Source: Nitrospirota bacterium (GTDB lineage Bacteria; Nitrospirota; Nitrospiria; Nitrospirales; Nitrospiraceae). From it: DNA of 11,747 bases. This document shows positions 7,020-11,747 of the stretch, piece after piece. The DNA lies in assembly GCA_016222925.1 (NCBI GenBank), contig JACRQB010000005.1:1-11747 (forward strand), written 5' to 3'. How positions within the stretch are numbered: the stretch's first letter is position 1; each line of letters opens with the position of its first letter. The notes under the pieces were generated by a model. It worked only from the letters and a program-made list of their open reading frames with translations, did not search any database and had not been told where the DNA came from. The translations under genes were made by a program, and so were the position numbers.

Positions 7020-7111
7020 TCGATGATCCGATGTCAGCGAGGACGCCCCTTGATTCATGAACATGCTGTCCACCTAACAGGAGGCATCTCGATCTGACAC
7101 CGGATCATCGA
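7020..7111. repeat. imperfect inverted repeat, 18-bp arms 56 bp apart
   Basis: The left arm at 7020-7037 (TCGATGATCCGATGTCAG) and the right arm at 7094-7111 are reverse complements at 17 of 18 positions, separated by 56 bases. It lies just after the second DUF1579 gene, between it and the end of the minus-strand DUF2934 gene. The arrangement could be a long hairpin that ends or stabilises transcripts, or the remnant of a small mobile element. There is no T-tract beside either arm, and I saw no target-site duplication. Confidence 0.5.
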
Positions 7112-7160
7112 CAGACCAGACGCAATTGAGAGAGGAAACCAAGATTTCCTATATCTTATG

Positions 7161-7460
7161 TTACGCGGCGCGGCGACGCACGACCGTGATTTGTCGTTCT
7201 GCCTCCAGCCAGTACTCTAAATCTTTTCCATCCTGGAACCCGCTTCGCTCATACAGGATATAGGCGAGTTCGGCGATTCGTTGATGCAGCGGCTCGCATC
7301 CTTCCGCCCAATCCTCCGACCTGCCGTTTGTTGATCCGACGGAAGACGCTTCCCGCCGATCAGCTCGGTCGGAGCCGAGCGATCCACCAGCCTTGGCTCC
7401 CGATTCATTAGGCCCAATGGTTTTCAGTCCCCTGTTTTCACCTCTCATGCGACGCGCCAT
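7161..7460 (-). CDS. small DUF2934-domain protein
   Basis: A 99-residue protein read on the minus strand. Residues about 59-90 (HQRIAELAYILYERSGFQDGKDLEYWLEAERQI, given here only as a region) match DUF2934 (PF11154), a short helical domain with the pattern I-A-x-x-A-Y-x-L-(Y/W)-E-x-x-G-x-x-x-G-x-D-x-x-x-W-L-x-A-E. The function is unknown; it may be a small DNA-binding or stress-related protein, but this is not established. The first 50 residues are basic, Gly/Ser-rich and probably disordered. The start at 7460 is supported by a GGAGGAGGAGGA run ending two bases upstream, while the longer frame to 7592 adds residues with no family support. A weak 6-bp hairpin (7133-7150, AGGAAA/TTTCCT) lies just downstream of its stop. 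The gene is divergent from the FKBP gene. Confidence 0.7.
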   Translation of the reverse strand: MARRMRGENRGLKTIGPNESGAKAGGSLGSDRADRREASSVGSTNGRSEDWAEGCEPLHQRIAELAYILYERSGFQDGKDLEYWLEAERQITVVRRRAA

Positions 7461-7580
7461 AATCCTCCTCCTCCACATGTGACAGCCGGCGATACAACAT
7501 TCTTCGTGGATTTCAGAATCCAGTCCATGCACCGCATGCACTGCTCCAATCAACGACCGTCTTGTACGTGCCGTTCTCCC

Positions 7581-7611
7581 ATGTTGTTCCAAGTTGGAAC
7601 AGTCGCAACAT
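7581..7611. promoter_or_regulatory. dyad-symmetric element in the divergent intergenic region (candidate operator)
   Basis: The 17-mer TGTTCCAAGTTGGAACA at 7585-7601 is a perfect 8-bp inverted repeat around a central G. It is flanked by a second, outer pair, ATGTTG (7581-7586) and CAACAT (7606-7611). It lies between the divergent DUF2934 (start 7460) and FKBP (start 7751) genes, within a 290-bp stretch without other genes. TTGGAA (7594-7599) followed 18 bases later by TAGCAT (7618-7623) could serve as a weak sigma-70-type promoter for the FKBP gene. A regulator-binding site is plausible but nothing identifies the regulator. Confidence 0.3.
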
Positions 7612-7750
7612 TGTGGGTAGCATCACACGCGTTCATGTGGTAGCGTCACAAGTAACCCCACAACACAGTCTGGAACTGATCGCTCACCGCTCGCATCGAC
7701 CTGCGATCCTTTCCAGCCTATTCACACACCACTTCTCACAGGAGGTCCCT

Positions 7751-8296
7751 ATGAGACGCACATCTATATTTTCTGCACTCTGCGGTTGGAGCATCATCCT
7801 CTTCTTTTCTGCTGCCTGTGCCACAGCAGGAGATACCAAGAAAGGAGCATCCGCGATGACTGTCTCGAACGGGAAACAAGTTTCGCTCGAATACACCATG
7901 AAGCTGGACGATCAATCGGTCGTCGATTCAAACGTTGGGAGGGAACCGTTGAAGGTGACTCAGGGAAAACATGAGCTGGTTCCTGGACTGGAAAAGGCGC
8001 TGGAAGGCATGGCGGCGGGAGAGAAAAAGAATGTCACCGTCGCTCCACCGGAGGCCTACGGCACGGTTGACCCGAAAGCATTTCAGGAAGTGGACAGAAA
8101 GATGGTGCCCGCCGATGCTCAGAAGGTGGGGATGCAATTGGAAGGAACAACCACCGATGGACGGAAGGTCTTTCCACGGATCTCCGAAGTAAAGAACGAA
8201 ACCGTGGTGCTCGACTTCAACCATCCGCTGGCCGGCAAAACACTCTACGTCGAGGTCAAAGTGCTGGAGGTGGCTCAAGCCCCGGCGGCGAAATAA
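7751..8296 (+). CDS. exported SlyD-like FKBP-type peptidyl-prolyl cis-trans isomerase
   Basis: A 181-residue protein with a signal peptide (Arg2-Arg3, then hydrophobic residues about 9-22) and a probable cut near ACATA-GDTKK, placing it in the periplasm. Cys23 does not sit in a good lipobox. The FKBP domain begins at about residue 42 (QVSLEYTMKLDDQSVVDS), with GKHELVPGLEKALEGMAAGEKKNV at about 72-95. A SlyD-type insert-in-flap segment follows the AYG motif (about 104-155), and the chain ends in VLDFNHPLAGKTLYVEVKVLEV. The expected reaction is cis-trans isomerisation of X-Pro bonds, with chaperone activity from the insert. Unlike E. coli SlyD it lacks the His/Cys-rich metal-binding tail. GGAGGT (7741-7746) fixes the start at 7751; the frame upstream of it looks non-coding. 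It is convergent with the CHAT gene. Confidence 0.92.
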   Translation: MRRTSIFSALCGWSIILFFSAACATAGDTKKGASAMTVSNGKQVSLEYTMKLDDQSVVDSNVGREPLKVTQGKHELVPGLEKALEGMAAGEKKNVTVAPPEAYGTVDPKAFQEVDRKMVPADAQKVGMQLEGTTTDGRKVFPRISEVKNETVVLDFNHPLAGKTLYVEVKVLEVAQAPAAK

Positions 8297-8339
8297 TTCA
8301 GTTCTCCTGCGGGGCGACCGCCCCGCAGGAGAACTGAAT
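8296..8339. terminator. perfect 21-bp-arm hairpin, probable bidirectional terminator
   Basis: Positions 8296-8316 and 8319-8339 are exact reverse complements around a 2-base centre (a practical loop of GACC), with a GC-rich core of CTGCGGGGCG. The first base overlaps the last base of the FKBP stop codon, and the CHAT gene's stop on the other strand is 15 bases away, so the element sits exactly between two convergent genes. No long T-tract follows on either strand, so termination may be Rho-assisted, or the hairpin may mainly protect the 3' ends of the mRNAs. Confidence 0.7.
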
Positions 8340-8353
8340 CACTGTGTGGGAAA

Positions 8354-9655
8354 TCATATATCGTTGGCGGAGTTCTTCTCTGACAGCACAATCAATTTCG
8401 CTGTGGCTTGGCCATAATGTTGATAGGCGCCCCAGGTGGACCCGTTGGTGAGGATCGCTTTTCTGGCTTTTGATAAAGAGGCCCCTAGCTCTTTACCCGA
8501 CAGCGCCTCCGTGTAGAAACATTCGGCGAAGATTAGCGCCGCGACATCATCCACGGGCCAGCCCGTGCCGATATAGTTCCGTACACCTCGTTCGAAAAAC
8601 GCTTGGGCCAGCCCAGCCAAGCTCCGATTTGATTCCTGCAGGGTAAAGGGCTTGCCGGTGCGAATCACGCCGGAGAAGCAGGCATTGGCAAAGACAAGAC
8701 GCGGCACCCGTCGTGCGCGGAAGATATCCCGAGCTGACAGCATTTCGTCCTTACCCAAAACCCATCCACTTTTGACGGGATTTCTTTCGTCAAAGTCTCC
8801 ATGTCCTGAGTAATGAATCAGGTCGAATTCTTCGCTGAGGATCAGCGCGAGGAGTTCAACTGGATCACATTCATTCGCCCCGATGCGTTGCTCGATTGTG
8901 ATGTCTAGACCTTGTTGTTTCTCCTTCATGCTCTGGAAAATCTTCACCACGGCACGCCCCTCCTCCCGTGCACCCGGCAATTGCAAGTCGACCTCCGGCG
9001 CCGGATCCGCAATAACGAGGACGCGCAGACAGTTTGGGATGGATGCCGTGATGAGCCCTGGCGCACCGGACAAGGTCGTTCGGAACTGTCTGGTCAATTG
9101 TCGCCCCGGCCCATAAAACACACTCTGCCCGTGCCGCTCAAATGCCGCCATCTCCCAGGGAAACGCTGCCGTCGACCGGTCAACCATCAGTGTCAGCGGT
9201 GTCATGTCGATCATACCTTGAAAGTCTTCCGGCATCAGATACCTATGCAACAGCTTCCCGTACTTCTGCTGATCCTTAAAGCTTCGAGATTCCTTGAGAA
9301 GATCGGCTATGCCTTCTGCGCGGGATGATTGCACGGGGATTTCTCGGACTGGAATGACGGCTTCTTTCGTGATCGCTGAGAAGCGGAACAGGTCACGGTC
9401 TCGTTCGATCGTCACACGGCTCCCTTCCATCTGATCGACCATCTCCGCCTGCATTTTTGGTGTAGGATGGGCTCGCTTCGGCAGCTTCCTCGATGACAGC
9501 TTCAATGTCAACGATCCGTCACTCCCGGCTTTGATCTTGCTCAAGATCGTGACAACATCCCGGAAACGGCGCTTGTCATACTCGACGATCTGGAGAGTGT
9601 CGAGGCGTCCGTGCCCCTTGATCCGTCTGAGTGCGGACGCCACCCCTTGGAGCAT
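8354..9655 (-). CDS. CHAT-domain (caspase/separase-like) protease part of a frameshifted M17N-CHAT gene
   Basis: A 433-residue open frame whose last 230 or so residues form a CHAT domain (clan CD peptidase fold). The catalytic His is in HYSGHG (His285) and the catalytic Cys in FANACFSG (Cys326). Flanking family marks are VDRSTAAFPWEM at about 158-169, LRVLVIADPAP at 210-220, GLAQAFFERGVRNYIGTGWPV at 348-368 and LSKARKAI near 394-401. The first 130 residues continue the upstream module (EGMLQGVASALRRIK and so on). The ATG at 9655 has only an AAGG one base upstream, too close to work well, so this is probably not an independent gene. It reads on from the frame at 9541-10059 if a single base is restored near 9663. 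The intact protein would have about 568 residues. CHAT proteases usually cut a specific partner protein after activation; the substrate here is unknown. Confidence 0.8.
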   Translation of the reverse strand: MLQGVASALRRIKGHGRLDTLQIVEYDKRRFRDVVTILSKIKAGSDGSLTLKLSSRKLPKRAHPTPKMQAEMVDQMEGSRVTIERDRDLFRFSAITKEAVIPVREIPVQSSRAEGIADLLKESRSFKDQQKYGKLLHRYLMPEDFQGMIDMTPLTLMVDRSTAAFPWEMAAFERHGQSVFYGPGRQLTRQFRTTLSGAPGLITASIPNCLRVLVIADPAPEVDLQLPGAREEGRAVVKIFQSMKEKQQGLDITIEQRIGANECDPVELLALILSEEFDLIHYSGHGDFDERNPVKSGWVLGKDEMLSARDIFRARRVPRLVFANACFSGVIRTGKPFTLQESNRSLAGLAQAFFERGVRNYIGTGWPVDDVAALIFAECFYTEALSGKELGASLSKARKAILTNGSTWGAYQHYGQATAKLIVLSEKNSANDI

Positions 9656-10059
9656 GCCTTCGAATAGGTGACATTCGCAAACAGGAGATCCACGTCTTCC
9701 CGATTGAACCGCCCGTACTCACCCATACCGGCGAGAATCACGTTGTCAGCGGCAAGAGACTTATGGGCATTGGGAATGAGAAACACTTCCCCAAGCCCGC
9801 CACCGATGATGCCTCGCTTCACGGCTTTGGAAATCCAAAACTCGAGCGCCTGGTCCAGCGCCCCCACTGCCCGTATCGGTGGCACCCCTCGATAGTGACC
9901 GGCGACCACCGCTGGAGCCTTGATATCGCGGATATCGCCGTGGACGACCTCAATGTGTAGTGCGATCGATTCCTGTTCCGGCCCCTGTGTCGTTCGCGCT
10001 CTCGATGTTGTTGTCGTGGCATCGGTCACTGCCCGAGAACGAACAGGACGCTGCGTCAT
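9541..10059 (-). CDS. M17-peptidase-N-terminal-like module, N-terminal part of the frameshifted CHAT gene
   Basis: The frame from the ATG at 10059 encodes about 30 Ser/Thr/Arg-rich residues, then a module at about residues 35-132. Its IEVVHGDIRDIKAPAVVAGHY, GVPPIRAVGALDQAL, GIIGGGLGEVFLIP and ILAGMGEYGRFN segments resemble the N-terminal (macro-like) domain of M17 leucine aminopeptidases (PF02789-like); the metallopeptidase domain itself is absent. After the tyrosine codon at 9664-9666 the sequence turns into an unrelated Ser/Arg-rich tail, while the adjacent frame continues the domain. Real homology therefore ends at about residue 132, and the 40 residues to the stop at 9541 are a frameshift product. 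Its start overlaps the stop of the lipase-like gene by 4 bp (10056-10059), with AGAGAGG five bases upstream, so the two genes are translationally coupled. Either an inactivating mutation or a sequencing error could explain the break. Confidence 0.7.
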   Translation of the reverse strand: MTQRPVRSRAVTDATTTTSRARTTQGPEQESIALHIEVVHGDIRDIKAPAVVAGHYRGVPPIRAVGALDQALEFWISKAVKRGIIGGGLGEVFLIPNAHKSLAADNVILAGMGEYGRFNREDVDLLFANVTYSKACSKGWRPHSDGSRGTDASTLSRSSSMTSAVSGMLSRS

Positions 10060-11333
10060 GATGGCCTCTCTGAGTACGAGGTAAGTGCGTGAACGGCGCG
10101 GGCTGCTACTGGTTCTGTGGGCAGCGCACCGGTCTTGCCGGTGCGTAAGATCTCATCAACGGCTTCGAGTACCTGCTCATGTTTCTGGAGATCGCCATGG
10201 ATTTCATCGACGTAGTAGGTCGGCACGCCAGGCAACAGCCCGAGCGCATGGGTGACACGTCCATCGCCCTTCAATGTCGTGTCGAATTCGAATACGCCTG
10301 GACCGTCGATCCTCACGGCATTCAGCGTGTCCTGATTGCAGCCGGCGATGTAGGTCATCCGCTCTGAGTCGATGGTCGCCGACACCTCAAGATCCTCATG
10401 GAACTTCCTCGCACGGGCGAGGTGCGCTGCCACGATAGGATAGGAGCCCCAGTTGCTCGGGGTATAGAGCGCCTGTTCCGGTGAGGACAGTTTGGCGGGA
10501 GATGGGAGCAGTTGATAACTCCCCACGAATCCGTTCAAGACTTCGAGCACCTCATCCAAGTCATGTCGCAAGTCTGCCGCTGCCAACCACTTCACCAGCT
10601 TGTCTTTGGCGATCATGGCTTGCGCAATGGCATGGGACCCGTAGTTCGGTGTGCCGAGCATAATGAGTCGCCCGCCCTGCACCTTCTTCGGCTCCGACAT
10701 AGATTTCCACACACTGGGGTAGAGCCGAATGAAATTCCTGGACACTAGGCCTCCCATCGAGTGGGCCACCAGATGAACCGGTTGGTTCTTGAACTTGGTT
10801 TCCACGAGATCTTTCAACTGCCCAGCGGCTTGATCGAGATCTTTCCGCCAGTCGTAAGCAAACGGTTCGACATTCCAGTACGCCTTCAACCACAGAATCG
10901 TTTCCGCGTAACTGTCTTTTTCGAGCCCGCTTGGCTGTACTTGCAGTTTCGAATCGGCTTCCTGCGCCCCATCCTTGGCGAGCCGGAGTTTGTTGATGCC
11001 TCCCCAGATCAGTCTCGGGAAACTAATCCAAACCGTGTCATCATCGCCGTCTTCCGTCACGGTCAATTCGGAACCCATGATGCCGGGAATGAAGATGATG
11101 TTGCCGCGAAGCGGCTCCCGCTTGCTGCGCACCGATCGCACCCGTTCTGCCAAGCGCTGCAGTCGTTCCAGCTTTTCTGGTCCAAAGTGATCTCTCAATG
11201 TCTGATTGGAGGCTGCTCGTGTCTTGCCTCCACGTGTAGACCGAGACAGCTGCGCCTCAAACTCGCCCCAATCCATCTTGCGTATCCAACGGTCCGAATC
11301 GCTCACCTTAGTTCCTCGCTGTTTCATGCTCAT
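10056..11333 (-). CDS. LCAT/lipase-like alpha/beta hydrolase
   Basis: A 425-residue alpha/beta hydrolase resembling the lecithin:cholesterol acyltransferase family (PF02450). It has an oxyanion segment FIPGIMGSEL at residues 81-90, a Y-D-W-R segment at 160-163, the nucleophile elbow LVAHSMGGLV with Ser192, LGTPNYGS at 226-233, a GDGRVTHALG stretch giving the probable acid Asp357, and His379 (DEIHGDL) as the probable triad base. The first 75 residues are charged and helical with no signal peptide or membrane segment, so the protein starts out cytoplasmic. The expected reaction is hydrolysis or transfer of acyl chains on lipids; the substrate is unknown. A GAAGGA Shine-Dalgarno seven bases upstream supports the ATG at 11333. 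It overlaps the downstream M17N-CHAT gene by 4 bp and lies 273 bp after a probable caspase-family gene, with a palindromic repeat between them. Confidence 0.85.
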   Translation of the reverse strand: MSMKQRGTKVSDSDRWIRKMDWGEFEAQLSRSTRGGKTRAASNQTLRDHFGPEKLERLQRLAERVRSVRSKREPLRGNIIFIPGIMGSELTVTEDGDDDTVWISFPRLIWGGINKLRLAKDGAQEADSKLQVQPSGLEKDSYAETILWLKAYWNVEPFAYDWRKDLDQAAGQLKDLVETKFKNQPVHLVAHSMGGLVSRNFIRLYPSVWKSMSEPKKVQGGRLIMLGTPNYGSHAIAQAMIAKDKLVKWLAAADLRHDLDEVLEVLNGFVGSYQLLPSPAKLSSPEQALYTPSNWGSYPIVAAHLARARKFHEDLEVSATIDSERMTYIAGCNQDTLNAVRIDGPGVFEFDTTLKGDGRVTHALGLLPGVPTYYVDEIHGDLQKHEQVLEAVDEILRTGKTGALPTEPVAARAVHALTSYSERPS

Positions 11334-11405
11334 CGGTGAATCCTTCCTTCAGAGAACCACGTTGGGCAATCGCAGCCTGATGGCCGTTGTGGCCCGGTGG
11401 CTCTA

Positions 11406-11531
11406 GCAGGATGCGGAAAAAGTCCGCCAGCGGCGTTCTCGCCTCGCGCAGAGGCTCAACGTACGGCCCAGAGTACGATTCGCCTCTTTGCTCGCTGCGG
11501 CCTTGCTGGACGGCCTTTTTGCGCATCCTGC
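11406..11531. repeat. 126-bp palindromic intergenic repeat (REP/MITE-like)
   Basis: The ends GCAGGATGCG (11406-11415) and CGCATCCTGC (11522-11531) are exact reverse complements. Further in, the arms keep pairing with a few mismatches: GAAAAAGTCCGCCAGC on the left against the complement of GCTGGACGGCCTTTTTGC on the right, AGAGGC against GCCTCT, and CGTAC against GTACG near the centre (about 11459-11476). The pattern resembles abundant intergenic palindromes I remember from Nitrospira genomes, which is the basis of the taxonomic guess. It sits between the probable caspase gene and the lipase-like gene on the minus strand. A 93-codon frame across it (11308-11589, minus) is a product of the repeat and is not counted as a gene. 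Confidence 0.75.
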
Positions 11532-11557
11532 ATGGCTGTTCAGCATCACCCCAACCC

Positions 11558-11586
11558 TCGACCTCTGCGACGGCTACAGAGGTCGA
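11558..11586 (-). terminator. 10-bp-stem hairpin after the probable caspase gene
   Basis: TCGACCTCTG at 11558-11567 and CAGAGGTCGA at 11577-11586 are perfect reverse complements around a 9-base loop. The element starts about 20 bases downstream of the stop codon at 11607-11609 in the minus-strand direction. No T-tract follows, so it may be a weak or Rho-assisted terminator or simply an mRNA-stabilising hairpin. Confidence 0.4.
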
Positions 11587-11606
11587 CATGAGTTTGTCCG
11601 CAGCCG

Positions 11607-11747
11607 CTAGCTGAGGAATTGACGATCGAAGGACGTGCGCTGCCCTTCCAGCTGAGGGATCTGGTCAAAGTCTTCCGCTTTAAGTTTGGCCGTGATTTGC
11701 CGGTGCAACTCTCGATAGGTCAGCTTGCCCTCAGCCTCTTTGATCGA
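11607..11747 (-). CDS. C-terminal end of a probable caspase-family (peptidase C14-like) protein, partial
   Basis: An open frame enters from the right edge on the minus strand and ends at TAG (11607-11609), giving 46 residues. They contain GKLTYRELHRQITAKL and then DQIPQLEG followed by FDRQFLS at the end. The L-T-Y-x-E-L ... Q-x-P-Q-L-E-G pattern is what I remember from the C-termini of bacterial caspase-family (metacaspase-like) proteins. The catalytic His/Cys region would lie outside the window, so the assignment rests on this tail alone. The gene lies upstream of, and in the same direction as, the lipase-like and CHAT genes. Confidence 0.5.
   Translation of the reverse strand, partial: SIKEAEGKLTYRELHRQITAKLKAEDFDQIPQLEGQRTSFDRQFLS

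Noticed and set aside
7461..7592. longer DUF2934 frame starting at 7592
   Set aside because: The added 44 residues are unlike the family, and a strong GGAGG run supports the start at 7460.
9541..9663. programmed ribosomal frameshift in the CHAT gene
   Set aside because: A -1 shift would join the frames, but there is no slippery heptamer at the junction, so a mutation or sequencing error is simpler.
10761..11339. 192-codon open frame on the plus strand
   Set aside because: It is antisense to the lipase-like gene, which has a full set of catalytic motifs; the plus-strand peptide has no recognisable domain.
11308..11589. 93-codon minus-strand frame before the lipase-like gene
   Set aside because: Most of it is the palindromic repeat read as protein, and it overlaps the start of the lipase-like gene, so it is unlikely to be a gene.

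Overview
The window looks like chromosomal sequence of a moderately GC-rich Gram-negative bacterium. My best guess is a Nitrospira-like organism (Nitrospirota). This rests on recalled similarity of several proteins and of a palindromic intergenic element at 11406-11531 that resembles repeats I remember from Nitrospira genomes. It is an inference, not a database result. No rRNA, tRNA, CRISPR array, transposase or phage gene was found.

Positions 1-7003 (+ strand) hold a run of small, mostly poorly characterised genes, nearly all with a good Shine-Dalgarno site. In order they are: a VOC (glyoxalase-fold) gene that appears to have lost its middle (198-416), a classical SDR oxidoreductase (542-1300), a DUF2214 membrane protein (1413-1865), a PhnB-like VOC protein (1986-2423), a YciI/DGPF protein (2505-2930), a DUF1428/YbaA-like protein (3014-3373), an exported DUF1579 protein (3476-4075), a BNR/Asp-box beta-propeller (4269-5453) overlapping by 4 bp a MoaD/ThiS-like ubiquitin-fold protein that ends in Gly-Gly (5450-5746), a second PhnB-like VOC (5789-6274) and a second DUF1579 (6413-7003). 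The VOC and DUF1579 genes are thus each present twice, and the two DUF1579 copies are about three-quarters identical, so part of this block arose by duplication.

Positions 7004-8353 hold a small DUF2934 gene on the minus strand (7161-7460) divergent from an exported SlyD-like FKBP prolyl isomerase (7751-8296). Between them is a dyad that could be an operator. A perfect 21-bp-arm hairpin (8296-8339) separates the FKBP gene from the convergent minus-strand cluster.

Positions 8354-11747 (minus strand, read right to left) contain the most interesting block. It starts with the C-terminal end of a probable caspase-family protein (11607-11747, cut by the window edge). A 126-bp palindromic repeat follows, then an LCAT/lipase-like alpha/beta hydrolase with an AHSMGG nucleophile elbow (10056-11333). 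This gene overlaps by 4 bp a protein made of an M17-peptidase-N-terminal-like module followed by a CHAT (caspase/separase-like) protease domain with an intact His/Cys dyad. In this sequence the M17N-CHAT protein is split by a one-base frameshift near 9663. Caspase-like protease, lipase and CHAT protease together suggest a regulated proteolysis and membrane-damage module, possibly cell-death or defence related. That role is inference.
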